Positions 1-10,322 of a stretch of DNA of 64,000 nt are shown here, one piece after another. The stretch covers positions 56,488,878 to 56,552,877 of the forward strand of contig NC_083878.1 in NCBI RefSeq assembly GCF_032452875.1. The letters run 5' to 3'. This DNA is from Bos javanicus (Eukaryota; Chordata; Mammalia; Artiodactyla; Bovidae). The notes beneath the pieces are model-generated. The model worked only from the letters and a program-made list of their open reading frames with translations. It had not been told where the DNA came from and searched no databases. The translations under genes were made by a program, and so were the position numbers. The stretch's first letter is position 1. Each line of letters starts with the position of its first letter.

Positions 1-815
1 TGCTTACTCCTTGGAAGGAAAGTTATGACCAACCTAGCTGCTGCTGCTGCTGCTAAGTGGCTTCATTCGTGTCCGACTCTGTGCGACCCCATAGACGACA
101 GCCCACCAGGCTCCCCCGTCCCTGGGATTCTCCAGGCAAGAACACTGGAGTGGGTTGCCATTTCCTTCTCCAATGCATGAAAGTGAAAATTGAGAGTGAA
201 GTCGCTCAGTCGTGTCCGACTCTTAGCGACCCCATGGACTGCAGCCTACCAAGCTCCTCCGTCCATGGGATTTTCCAGGCAAGAGTACTGGAGTGGGGTG
301 CCATCGCCTTCTCTCGACCAACCTAGACAGCATATTAAAAAGCAGAGACATTACTTTGTCAACAAAGGTCCGTCTAGTCAAAGCTATGGTTTTTCCAGTA
401 GTCATGTATGGATGTGAGAGTTGGATTGTAAAGAAAACAGCACAGAAGAATTGATGCTTTTGAACTGTGGTGTTGGAGAAGACTCTTGAGAGTCCCTTGG
501 ACTGCCTGGAGATCCAACCAGTCCATCCTATAGGAGATCAGTCCTGGGTGTTCATTGGAAGGACTGATGTTGAAGCTGAAACACCATTACTTTGGCCACC
601 TGATATGAACAACTGACTCATTTGAAAAGACCCCGATGCTGGGAAAGATTGAGGGCAGGAGGAGAAGGAGACAACAGAGGATGAGATCATTGGATGGCAT
701 CACCGACTCAATGGACATGAACTCTGGCAGTTGGTGATGGATGGGGGGCCTGGTGTGCTGTGGTTCATGGGGTCGCAAAGAGTCGGACATGATTGAGTGA
801 CTGAACTGAACTTAA
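1..815 (+). mobile_element. BovB LINE, 5'-truncated 3' end
   Basis: Shares the BovB 3' segment seen many times in this window (reverse-transcriptase C-terminus followed by the conserved 3' tail with ACTGAACTGAAC). It is split by a Bov-A2 SINE at 38-315: the BovB sequence stops at 37 and resumes at 316 with an 11-bp duplication. Non-coding relic. Confidence 0.9.
38..315 (-). mobile_element. Bov-A2 SINE inserted in BovB
   Basis: Dimeric Bov-A2 structure on the minus strand: two related Bov-A monomers joined by a short linker, with the (AGC)n 3' tail appearing here as GCTGCTGCTG at 39-54. It is flanked by an 11-bp target-site duplication, GACCAACCTAG, at 27-37 and 316-326, which fixes both boundaries. 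Confidence 0.9.
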
Positions 816-825
816 CTGTACCCTT

Positions 826-1895
826 TTTTTAGATTCCACATATAAACAATATCAAAAGGTATTTGTCTTTATGTCTGTCTTACTTCATTCAGTATGACAA
901 TCTCTAAGTCCGTCCATGCTGTTGCAAATGGCATTATGTTTTTTTTCAATGACTGAGTACTAGTCTGTTGACATCTTCTTTATCAATTTCTCTGTTAATG
1001 GACGTTTAGGTTGCTTCCGTGCCCTGGATATTGTAAATAGTGCTGCAATGAACAAAGTGGTGCATATGTCTTTTTGAATTATGGCTTCCGCTGAGTATAT
1101 GCTCAGGAATGTGATTGTTGGGTCATATGGTAGTTCTATTTTTAATTTTTAAGGAATTTCCATATAGTTCTCCCTAGTGGCTGTACCAATTAACATTCCA
1201 GCCTGCAATGTAGGAGGAATCCCTTTTTTTCCACGCCCTCTTCAGCATTTATTCTTTGTAGTTTTTTTGGTGACAGACATTTTGACCAGTGTGAGATGAA
1301 ACCTCATTGAAGCTTTGGTTGATTCCCACTTCTCTAATTATTAGTAATTTTTACATGACAAAGGAGCTATGACTATATAATGGAGAAAAGACATTTTATT
1401 CAAAAAATGGTGCTGGAAAAACTGGACAACTATATGTAAAAGAATGAAAATAGAACAGTCCCTAATACTACACACAGAAATAGAATCAAAATGGATTACA
1501 GACCTAAGTGTAAAGCCAGAAACTCTTTGAAGAAAATATAAGCAGATCATTCTTTAACATAAATTGCAGTCAAATCTTTTTGATTCGAGTAAGAAAATAA
1601 AAACAAGAATAAACAAATGGGATTTAATTAAACTTAAAAGCTTTTGCACAGCAGAGGAAATCATAAACAAAACAAAAAGACAACACTCAGAAGGGGAAAA
1701 TATTTGCAAACAAAACAACTAATAAGGGATTAATCTCCAAAATAGACAAACAACTCATGCAACTCAAAAAGAAAAAAGACAGAAAGAAAACAAGTAACAC
1801 AATCAAGAAATGAGTGGAAGATCTAAATAGATACTTCTCCAAAGAAGACCAATAGATGGCCCAAAAGCACATGAAAAGATGTTCAAAATCCATTT
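826..1895 (-). mobile_element. L1 3' fragment with 5' inversion
   Basis: 826-1345 reads as the L1 3' region on the minus strand, including the stretch complementary to the usual 'spot a mutation-free 3' end' of ruminant L1 (target of CATTCAGTATGACAATCTC). 1346-1895 reads as late ORF2 on the plus strand. The inverted block is the part of L1 lying immediately upstream of the sense block, as expected from twin-primed integration. Many stops; inactive. Confidence 0.75.
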
Positions 1896-2436
1896 TCCTG
1901 ATCTTGAAGGGTTCATTAACCAGTTTGATGTGTCTAGGAGCAGTGAGAACGGGCTTCCCTGGTTTATATTTCTCACAAGAGGGACAAGTGAGGTAGCTAT
2001 TTTATGGCCTTGTGAAGTTTCTGATGAATAATGATTGATGAATGCTATGATTTTGTTAGTAGAACAATGGTTTAATACATGTACATTGGTGAGTGGTAGC
2101 GATTTTAGTCTCTGGTAGGAATGGGTTGTTACTTGGTCCAAATCAGAGTTTTCCTTTTTTTTTTTTTTTAAACCAGCATCTGTTGAATTTTCAATCTTGT
2201 TTTTCCTTTCCTGAGTTAATTTTTGGCCTATCTAGCTAGTTTTTCTGAGTTGTCATTTGGAAAAATATCCTTTTGGACCAGAGGTTTAGTTACTATTAGC
2301 CCCTTTAAGGGAATCACTTCTTGTGGAAATATAAGTAAGGTGATTTTCCTTAGCTTCCAGAGAATAAAATATAGAATTCCCCAGAATCTTAATAATAGGC
2401 AAAGCAGCAGGTAAAACTATTACACTTAATAGTTCA
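1896..2436. other. unassigned, no gene seen
   Basis: Low-complexity-poor DNA with a poly-T run near 2155-2170. A minus-strand open stretch of about 80 codons (2141 to about 1896) has no motif I recognise. It might be an old retroviral or L1 remnant, but I cannot show this. Confidence 0.4.
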
Positions 2437-2690
2437 TGTGCATGTGTGCATGCATGCTAAGTTACTTCAGTCGTGTCCAACTCTTTGCGACCTTATGGAC
2501 TCCTCTTTCCATGGGATTCTCCAGGCAAGAATACTTGAGTGGTTGCTGTGCCCTACTCCAGGGAATCTTTCCAAATCAGGGAATCTTCCCAACTCAGGGA
2601 ATCTTCCCAACACAGGGATCGAATCTTCATCTCTTATGTCTCCTGCATTGGCAGGTGGGTTCTTTACCACTAGTGCCATCCAGGAATCCC
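2437..2690 (-). mobile_element. Bov-tA SINE with internal 18-bp triplication
   Basis: Bov-A monomer plus tRNA-derived head on the minus strand (complement of the head GTGGTAAAGAA at about 2660). Between the two parts an 18-bp unit beginning CAGGGAATCTT is present three times in tandem (2559-2576, 2577-2594, 2595-2612). Other Bov-tA copies in this window carry it about once. Confidence 0.85.
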
Positions 2691-2817
2691 AATTAATGAA
2701 TGTAAAGGGTGTTTTAAATTTTATTTCTGCTGGAAGTAAGGAAGTCACATTGCTTCCACAACATTCCAAAATCATGAGCCGCTACCAAAGCATGCCTACT
2801 ATCGGTATAAGTACTAA

Positions 2818-3085
2818 GAGAAGGCTATGGCACCCCACTCCAGTACTCTTGCCTGGAAAATCCCATGGACGGAGGAGCCCGGTAGGCTGCAGTCCATGGC
2901 GTCTTGAAGAGTTGGACAAGATTGAGTGACTTTCCTTTCACTTTTCACTTTCATGCATTGGAGAAGGAAATGGCAACCCAGTCCAGTGTTCTTGCCTGGC
3001 GAGTCCCAGGGACGAGGGAGCCTGGTGGGCTGCCATCTATGGGGTCACACAGAGTCGGACACGACTGAAGTGACTTAGCAGCACA
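2818..3085 (+). mobile_element. Bov-A2 SINE
   Basis: Full dimer on the plus strand: monomer one from about 2820, linker TTTCACTTTTCACTTTCATG near 2935, monomer two from about 2960, short GCAGCA tail at the end. Confidence 0.88.
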
Positions 3086-3127
3086 AGCCAATGGAAGAGG
3101 GTATAATTCAGTTTATTGTTCTGAAAT

Positions 3128-3343
3128 GTGATGTGCTGTGCTTAAGTCACCGAGTCATGTCCAACTCTTTGAGACCCCGTGGACTGTAGCCTGCCAGGCT
3201 CCTCTGTCCATGGGCTTCTCTACGCAAGAATACTGGAGTGGGTTGCCGTACCTCCTCCAGGGGATCTTCTCAGCCCAAGTGTTGAACCCAGGTCTCCCAC
3301 ACTTCAGGAAGATTCTTTACTGTCTGAGTCACAGGGAAGCCCA
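3128..3343 (-). mobile_element. Bov-tA SINE
   Basis: Bov-A monomer followed, on the minus strand, by the tRNA-related head whose end GGGCTTCCCTGTGACTC is seen reversed near 3328-3342. Confidence 0.85.
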
Positions 3344-4324
3344 GTTTTACCCTCTAGACCAGAGTTACAAAGTAGTGTCTTTCTCTTTTAAAGGTTTGCA
3401 TTGGAAAGGTAGCATTTCACAATCTTGAATACTCCCGACATTTGGAACTCTGATTTTGTTCAGACCAAATATAGTTATTTAATAATTATTAAAGCAATAA
3501 TTATGGATATTCATATTAAAATGGGATTTTCAACTTATTTTCCAGAGGAAGAGGAAGATGTCATAATTAAAATACAATGATTTGAAAAAACAAAATATTC
3601 TCAAACTGGCTGTTGATTGTAGTTTTGATTTTCTATAGTACTAGTCATTGGAATTTCTTTTATAGATTTCATGAAAAATAAAAATGTAGCTAAAACTTGC
3701 AGTGGAAGCAAATTTAATATTTTAAACAAACATTCCAATAAAGATTTTAGGTAGCATGTATTAATTGCGTGCTAGGTTCGAGCTCCTAATACCAATTTCT
3801 ACAATTACTATATGTTTTGGAAACTTGGTTATATCTTTTTTCCGGTATGTTTTACCTGCTTTAAATTTTCAGCTTCTGATTCCACCCTCCTTCCTGCTCA
3901 CCTGCTAGATTTAAAGAAGTGACATATATTTGCTAACACTGTTCTTCTACTGTCTCCATTAAAATATTGCAATTAGCTTCTTCAACTCTGTCAAATTACT
4001 TAAATGGCGCAAGTATTTAAAAGTGAATTATTGGACTTAAGGCTATATTTATTAACACAAAACAATAACAATAAGTTGACCACATTGTGCTTAAGTAGCC
4101 ATAGGTAAAGGTGCTGCCTCAAAAACAAAAGGAGCTGCAATAGCATACTCAGCAGATTTGCCAAGTCACTTTTCAAATAAGAACTATAAGTAAATCATAC
4201 GAAGTCAGTGTTACCCAAGGGAAATTCCTGCAGGTTATTGTGAGGAATCAGGAGATGGTGCATCAGTGTGAAGTGGCCATGAGACACTTTGTCAGTGACA
4301 TAGGGGAGAAGAGGAGCAGGGTGA
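3344..4324. other. AT-rich intergenic DNA, nothing recognised
   Basis: No open frame with recognisable similarity, no splice-bounded exon and no repeat I can name over about 980 bases. Confidence 0.5.
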
Positions 4325-5540
4325 AGGTTTTTTGAATCTTGAGTTTTAAGCCAGCTTTTTCACTCTCTTTTACCTTCATCAAAAGGCTCTTTAATTCCTC
4401 TTTGCTTTCTGCTGCTAGAGTGATTTCATCTGCATATCTGCGGTTGTTGGTATTTCTCCTGAAAATCTTGAGTCTAGTTAGTGATTCATACAGTCTGGCA
4501 TTTTGCATGATATATTCTGCATATAAGTAAGTTAAATAAGATGGGTAACAACATACAGCCTTGATACACTCTTTCCCCAGTTTTGAACCAGTCCATTGTT
4601 CCATGTAAGGTTCTAACAGCTTTTTCTTGCCCTTCATATAAGTTTCTCAGGAGATGGATAAGGTATTCCTTATATCCATCCATGGTATTCCCATTTCTTT
4701 AAGAATTTTTCACAGTTTGTTGTGATCCACACAGTAAAGACTGTGTTCAATGAAGTGTAAATAGATGCTTTTCTGGAATTCTTTTGCTTTTTCTATGATG
4801 CAAAGTATATTGGCAGTTTGGTTCCTCTGCCTTTTCTGAATCCAGCTGGTACCTCTGGAAGTTCTTGGTTCACCTACTGTTGAAGCTTAGCTTGAAGGAT
4901 TTTGAGCATTACCTTGCTAGCATGTGAAATAAGTGCAATTGTATGGTAGTTTGAACATTATTTGATATTGCTCTTCTTTGGACTTAGAATGAAAACTGAC
5001 CTTTTCCAGTCCTACAGCCACTGCTATTTTCCAAATTTGCTCACATATTGAGTGTAGAACTTTAACAGTATCTTCTTTTAGGATTTAAAATAGCTCAGCT
5101 GGAATTCCATCACCTCCACTAGCTTTGTTTGTAGTAATGCTTCCTAAGGCCCACTTGACTTCACACTCCAGATTGTCTGGCTCTAGGTGGGTGACCCCAT
5201 CATCATGGTTATCTTGGTCATTAAAAGCTTTTTTGTATAGTTCTTCTGTGTATTCTTGCCACCTCTTCTTCATCTCTTCTGCTTCTTTTAGTTCCTTGCT
5301 GTTTCTGTCATTTATGGTGCCCACCTTTGCAAGAAATGTTCCTTTGTTATCTCCAATTTTCTTGGAGATCTCTAGTCTTTCCTATTCTATTGTTTTCCTC
5401 TATTTCTTTGGATTGTTTACTTAAAGCTATTTTATTTCTTCTTATAATTCTTTGGAACTCTTTGTTCAGTTGGGTATATCTTTCCTTTTCTCCTTTGCCT
5501 TTCTCTTCTCTTCCTTTCTCAGCTATTTGTAAAGGCCTCC
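4325..5540 (-). mobile_element. BovB LINE, ORF2 reverse-transcriptase region
   Basis: Minus-strand BovB covering the reverse transcriptase (a degraded finger/palm and the segment ending near 4330 that matches the post-palm region). Frames are broken repeatedly (for example 5324-5085, 4683-4486, 4637-4263). Neither the BovB 3' tail nor the endonuclease end is present. A Bov-tA SINE abuts its 5' side. Confidence 0.85.
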
Positions 5541-5542
5541 TC

Positions 5543-5765
5543 AGCCAACCCTGGTGCCTCAGATGGTAAAGAATCTGCCTGCAATGCAGGAGAACTGGGT
5601 TCAAATCCTGAGTTGGGAAGATTCCCTGGGGAGGGCATGGCAAACTACTCTAGTATTCATGCCTGGAAAATCCCTATGGACAGAGAGGCCTGGTGGACTG
5701 CAGTCCAGGGCTACAGTCCATGGGATCCCAAAGAATCAGACACGCCTGAGCGATTAAGCACAGCA
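5543..5765 (+). mobile_element. Bov-tA SINE
   Basis: tRNA-derived head (GGTGCCTCAGATGGTAAAG at about 5550) followed by a Bov-A monomer ending near TAAGCACAGCA. Confidence 0.85.
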
Positions 5766-5794
5766 CACAGCTTAGTCAACCACTCTGTCTTCTT

Positions 5795-5852
5795 GCATTC
5801 AGTCAGTTGTCACTCAGTCATGTCCAGCTCTTTGTGACCACATAGACTCTAG
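5795..5852 (-). mobile_element. Bov-A/BovB tail cut by provirus
   Basis: About 58 bases matching the reversed 3' end of Bov-A/BovB (AGTCATGTCCAGCTCTTTGT). It stops exactly where the retroviral LTR begins at 5853, so the retrovirus integrated into an existing SINE or BovB end. Confidence 0.6.
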
Positions 5853-5953
5853 TGCCAGAGTCCAGCTCCAGCAGCCAGGGAATCAGCCTGAAGGGATGGA
5901 CAGTGTTGGCAAGTAATGATGCAGCCTCTCACTTAGTTTTTTTGGACTGCATG

Positions 5954-5959
5954 TTTATT
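5954..5959 (-). terminator. LTR polyadenylation signal
   Basis: AATAAA on the minus strand, conserved in both LTRs, a few bases upstream of the inferred R region. Confidence 0.65.
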
Positions 5960-5975
5960 TCAAGCTTTAGATTCT

Positions 5976-5983
5976 CTTTTATA
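5976..5983 (-). promoter_or_regulatory. LTR TATA box
   Basis: TATAAAAG on the minus strand. The same motif is conserved in the 5' LTR near 15113-15120. Confidence 0.7.
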
Positions 5984-6739
5984 CTTTTACAAAAGCATTA
6001 GGTCAGAGGTTTGACATTTTCAATTTCCCCTCACCCAGATTTATTGTCTCCATAAATCATTGTTGCCCTTCAAGCAGAGTTTCTGCTTCAGCAGTTCTCT
6101 CAGAATTGTGTTTACTTAAATCGTGATTACATTGTAACTCGTGCTTATGTCTAGGCTGCATACCACAAACCTCAGTTTATTTCTTATCTTTCTAAATCCT
6201 GTTTGCCCCTAGTATTCTGAACTCACTATCTCTTAAAAAGGCTTCTAGCTATTAACATCTGTAAAATTCCTAATCTCTATAAGCTATAGTATAATATGCT
6301 AACATTATAACATTCCTTAAATCTTTAGCTTCTAACTATTTTTAATTATTCCTAAGCCCTAAATTCAGCAAACTCCTTTGCCATAAACATTTCCCTCACA
6401 AATAAGTTTCAGATAACAATCCTTCCCATGGTCTCAAGCTGCAGCCTACGTGCGCATCCTGGAACACTCTTTTGTAAAGATCCTTGAACAAATGTCAATG
6501 ATTAACTTTATGAATTATTCTCTGAGCACAACTGAAGAAGGCTTTGTGCCTACTCATGCTCCTCTCAAGAACAATAAGCACCTTAATATTCCTTTCAGTC
6601 AACTCAGCAAGGAAAGGAAAAAACAAGTTAGAATCACAAGGCCTAACTCCTTCATCCTGGGTCCGTGCCTGCAGGACAAGGAGAGGGAGTTGGGGCCGTG
6701 CCTCCATTTTGTCAGTAATGCCTAATGTGGCTCCTGACA

Positions 6740-6753
6740 TCTCCCCCTTTTTT
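6740..6753 (-). other. polypurine tract
   Basis: AAAAAAGGGGGAGA on the minus strand, ending directly at the TG of the 3' LTR. This is the primer site for plus-strand DNA synthesis in retroviruses. It overlaps the env stop codon region. Confidence 0.9.
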
Positions 6754-7741
6754 ATTTTTTTAGAGCATAAGTATGAAACTCAGTAGATAGAACAGAAACA
6801 CTTTGGTTGAGTATTCTGAAAAGGCACGGGGCTATTACACAAATTAGAACTAACAGGCATAAGCACATGGCCGCATTAATCATTATTGTAGAAAAGGATC
6901 CATGGGAAAGATACCCCTCCAGATTTTCAAAAAGGGAATTAGAAAGCCATTGAGAGGAAAAGTCAGACTCTGCCTGCTTCAAATTCTGAATATCCTGATG
7001 TAACTTAGAAATATCAATACTAAAATCTGAATGACTCCAGATGCCTAAAATATGATTCTTAATGCATTCCCAAGAATGTATGGACTCATTCACTTGTAGA
7101 GGGTTAACACACATCCATTTAAATTCAGCATGACACCTTAAAGACAACTTAATTCTTAAATTTGTAATTTCTTGCCCCATTAGCAGGACTGCTTCTTCTA
7201 AAGCATTGACCTTATTTTCTATTTTCTTATCTATAATTTCCTGTGTAGTAAGAACTACGGAGACATTTTTGGACAGCTGATCAACAAATGATGCAGTATG
7301 CACTTCTTTTGACAGGGCAATAGCAGAAACCATAACTGAAGCAATTATGGCAATCAAGGCAGTTATTCCCACAATCAGAGCTGCAATGAATCTCTTAGGT
7401 CGAGAAATCAAGCCATTAAATTCATATAAAACTTTCAATGCATAATCATCAAACCATTGCCCCTCTAATTTTACAGGAATCTTCAAATATGGTGGTTGTT
7501 TTATAATCATCACAGCCTTATAATTATTATAATCATTCCTATCAACACAATTTGATGTAAAAAAATTCACACACACAACATTGTAAACAGTTTCTCCTTC
7601 AAAAACTTCCAAATCACTCTGATTTCTGTCCAACAAAAAGGCATAGGGAGAATGTACGCAGGCCTGTACAATATATCTTTGTTCATTTAAAGGTCTATGT
7701 AAAATCACAGGTGCTATAGCAGCCAATAGAACAGGCTCCAT
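6752..7741 (-). pseudogene. env: env: end of SU and complete TM subunit, open frame
   Basis: A 329-codon uninterrupted minus-strand frame ending at the polypurine tract. Residues 1-113 are the surface-subunit C-terminus. RPKR at 114-117 is a furin-type cleavage site, followed by the hydrophobic segment FIAALIVGITALIAII (118-133) that fits a fusion peptide. A heptad-like helix (about 145-200), a cysteine cluster (C203, C211, C226) and a membrane span (about 284-310) follow, then a short tail of about 19 residues. Potential N-glycosylation sequons occur at NQS, NVS and NES. The subunit architecture is whole, but the frame lacks the start of SU, and the Met at 7741 is internal to the ancestral gene. 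I call it a pseudogene because the upstream half is in another frame. Confidence 0.88.
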
Positions 7742-8488
7742 CGAAACTCACTGAAGGAGTTTCCATTGAAACTCCTTTTATCCATTTATAAGGGATAAAT
7801 GAATCATTTCATATAGATCTAAAAGGTTTTTTAAAAATCAAGTTCAATCATTTATCCGAATGATAGGAGCACCCCCATTTGGTCAGAAAATGTCTGGTGG
7901 CATCATTGGGAATAGGTAACCTTATGGCATACAAGCATTCTTTCCAATGAGGAAAGCCAGAAGTTCTGCTTATGCTTTCCGAGGCCTGCAGTCCTTGTTC
8001 ATCAGAATCTGGAGGGGGAGTGCACAGCTTGGAAAGTCCTTTAAATGAGGGGCTGCCTGTTTTATGGCATCAAACAGTCTTTCTTGTGCCCCTGGCATCA
8101 GCAGCTGTAAAGACCAAAAGTCTCTCTTGCCTTTGCTTCTCAGAGGATCAGTAAGCATGCCTTTCAAGAAAATGCTAACACATCCATTCAGAACCGGAGC
8201 TGATCCTTGTAAAGAGGAAGGTATGGAAAAGCAAATAGGTGGATAAAAGGACACGCCTGAAAAATTGAAGGGAGGGCTGACCACTGTTTTAGCATTATTA
8301 GGATAGATGGAAGCCCTGCCCAAAAGATGAGTATCATTAACAAAAACACGAATGGGCTCATTCATCCAATCAACAGGCTGAAAAGAAGGTGGATTAGGCA
8401 AATAGGCCCAATGAACTTTTTCTGCACTGGAGGGCCTCAGCTGACAAGCCAACACAGCAAGTATAGCCATAAACATTACCATAGGCAT
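7742..8488 (-). pseudogene. env: env: signal peptide and N-terminal SU, frame-broken
   Basis: The likely env Met is at 8488, in a run of several Met codons that opens a hydrophobic leader (MFMAILAVLACQL), followed by the mature SU N-terminus with a WAYLPNPP stretch and an NDT sequon. The frame stops at 7970. From 7969 to about 7860 more SU can be read in a different frame, then stops and a poor region reach the TM frame at 7741. At least one frameshift plus nonsense changes separate the two env halves. Confidence 0.75.
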
Positions 8489-9262
8489 GGCCTCATGTCT
8501 CCCCCTTTCTATTAATTCTTCAGCCTGCTGAGCAAGACGTTTCAGCTGGCCCCAAGTTGGCACTGTGCTGCAGGTAGTTGTTTGAGTACGATGACGGCGA
8601 TGAGGTGGAGCAGAATATGGTTGGACTCTATCAGCATGTCTCTCCTGAAATGCCAGGTGCCTGAAGCAATGTACTAGCAGTGAAGCCTGAGGTGAAGGGT
8701 CACTCGTCCTTCGGCTTCTCCTTGGATCCCTCAGGTCTGGACTCGATGAGCTTCTGGTCTCCCCATCTTTCCTTGGTCCCGGACCCCAGGACCCCAGGGA
8801 TCTCAGTGACCTTGGGGGTCTTGTGATCCTGGAGGTCTCATGGGACTGGACATGTGGAATCAGTCTGTCAGGAATCCAAATAGGAGAAGTGGAATCCTGT
8901 GGAAACACACAAGCATACCCTGTCCCACAGGTTAACAGCACATCTGGCCCTTTCCACTCTCTGGTAAGGAAGTCTTTCCACTTAACCAGGGGCTGAGTTG
9001 TAGCCCCTTCAGGAATCCAGTGTCTCATCATTGCAGTCTGCCCCTGTGTGTCCACGTTTAAATGATTAATTACAAATAAAGCATGGTGTAGAATATGATG
9101 TGGAGAGGAATACTTAAATTCTCCCTGCCTTAATTTATCGATCTGATTTTTTAAAGTCTGGTGTGCCCTTTCCACTATGGCTTGGCCTTGGGGATTATAA
9201 GGTATTCCTGTTGAATGTACTATGGAAAGTTGTTGACAAAATCTCTTCAAAGCAGCAATCAA
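8489..9262 (-). pseudogene. pol: pol: integrase C-terminal remnant, fused in frame to env
   Basis: Begins inside the integrase catalytic core: IPYNPQGQAIVERAH carries the Glu of the DDE triad. It continues through the C-terminal DNA-binding domain (LVKWKDFLTREWKGPDVLL, then WIPDRLI). The zinc-binding HHCC domain and both catalytic Asp are absent. After about residue 145 a basic, Pro/Ser-rich stretch runs without a stop into the env leader, so the end of pol and the start of env lie in one 430-codon frame (9262-7970). Betaretroviral pol and env normally overlap in different frames, so this may reflect an indel. Confidence 0.82.
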
Positions 9263-9707
9263 TTACTTTAGTTAATGCATCTGCCAAAGCATTTCCTTCG
9301 TGCAAAGGGCTGGGCAAGCTGGAATGAGCTCTAATATGTCCCACAAAATATTTCTTATCTCTATGTTTAATCTCCTTCTGTAAATCAGATAACAAGGAGA
9401 AGATGGTAGTTTTATTTTCCAGAATATTAGCAGTCTCAATATGAGAAAACAACCCTACAATATATCAGGAGTCAGTCAAAAGATTGAAGGTATGGTCTCT
9501 TAAATGTTGAAAAGCCCAAATAACTGCTTGTAACTCAGCCCTCTGGGCAGATGTCTCTTCAGTTACCTGAACATGGGATTTTCCATTAATAATTGTGACT
9601 GCTTTACCATTAGAGGAACCATCTGTGAAAACTAAAATTGCCCCTTCCAAAGGTTGAAAAGAAAATTTCTTTGGAAAAATCACTGGACGTATTTTCAAAA
9701 AATGCAA
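9250..9707 (-). pseudogene. pol: pol: RNase H domain
   Basis: Motifs in order: FTDGSS (first Asp), RAELQAVIWAF (Glu), LLTDS (second Asp), then after an in-frame stop near 9465, HIETANILEN, FVGHIRAHSSLPSPLHEGN and NALADAL (final Asp). All four acidic positions are visible, but the frame is interrupted between 9465 and 9452. At about 9260 the sequence jumps straight from the end of RNase H to the last third of integrase. Confidence 0.85.
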
Positions 9708-9962
9708 AAGGGGGCTTTAGAGAAAAAGAAACAAAATTTGACCCCTGAAATCTATCAGGGCAACTTGCCAATCATCACTATTTTATAAAAGAAATTGCAG
9801 TCGATCCTTATTGAATGGAATCACTATATTTGCTATTTCTTTTCCAAAAAGTTCCACACTTCTTTTTCTACCTTTTATAATTAATTATGCCACCAAGCTG
9901 GGATAAGACAAAACTATTTTTCTTGGGGTCACTGGTAGATGGAGCCATTCCAATGGGCCTTC
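9708..9962 (-). pseudogene. pol: pol: RT connection region
   Basis: Frame-shifted remains readable on the minus strand include PLEWLHLPVTPRKI, RSVELFGKEIANIVIPF and LQFLL, the expected link between the RT thumb and RNase H in class II ERVs. It ends at the poly-T of an inserted L1. Confidence 0.7.
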
Positions 9963-10322
9963 TTCTTTTTTTTTGTTTTTTTTTTTTCACTTTTTAACTT
10001 TACAACATTGTATTGGTTTTGCCATATGTCAACATGAATCCACCACAGGTATACACGTGTTCCCCATCCTGAACTCTCCTCCCTCCTCCCTCCCCGTACC
10101 ATCCCTCCAGGTCGTCCCAGTGCACCAGCCCCAAGCATCCAGTATCGTGCATCGAACCTGAACAGAAGACTCATTTCATATATGATATTATACATGTTTC
10201 AATGCCATTCTCCTAAATCATCCCACCCTCTCCCTCTCCCACAGAGCCTAAAAGACTGTTCTATACATCAGTGTCTCTTTTGCTATCTCCTACACAGGGT
10301 TATTGTTATCATCTTTCTAAAT
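9963..10322 (-). mobile_element. L1 3' end inserted in pol
   Basis: Starts with a poly-T run (9963-9988) and continues with the complement of the bovine L1 3' end (ACTTTACAACATTGTATTGG). It is 5'-truncated at about 10322, after which retroviral pol resumes. Confidence 0.88.

Larger units (their letters stand above)
5853..6739 (-). repeat. 3' LTR, complete
   Basis: 887 bp bounded by TG/CA: on the minus strand it starts TGTCAGGAGCC directly after the polypurine tract and ends at 5853. It carries a TATA box (5983-5976) and an AATAAA signal (5959-5954) only about 17 bases apart. If transcription starts 25-30 bases past TATA, the polyadenylation signal lies just upstream of a very short R, as in some betaretroviruses. 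The sequence from 5853 to about 6369 matches the remaining 5' LTR. Confidence 0.93.

Noticed and set aside
57..417. Overlapping frames with VAQSCPTLSDPMDCS-like peptides (also near 2436, 3138, 29181, 44191, 57023 and 60130)
   Set aside because: These are translations of Bov-A/Bov-tA SINEs, present on both strands and at many loci; not genes.
2437..3343. Three clustered SINEs with repeated motifs, considered as a CRISPR-like or tandem array
   Set aside because: Units are ordinary Bov-tA/Bov-A2 copies in mixed orientation with no regular spacers; this is a mammalian genome.
7970..8515. Plus-strand frames over the provirus env
   Set aside because: Antisense to recognised env/pol protein sequence; no antisense-gene features.
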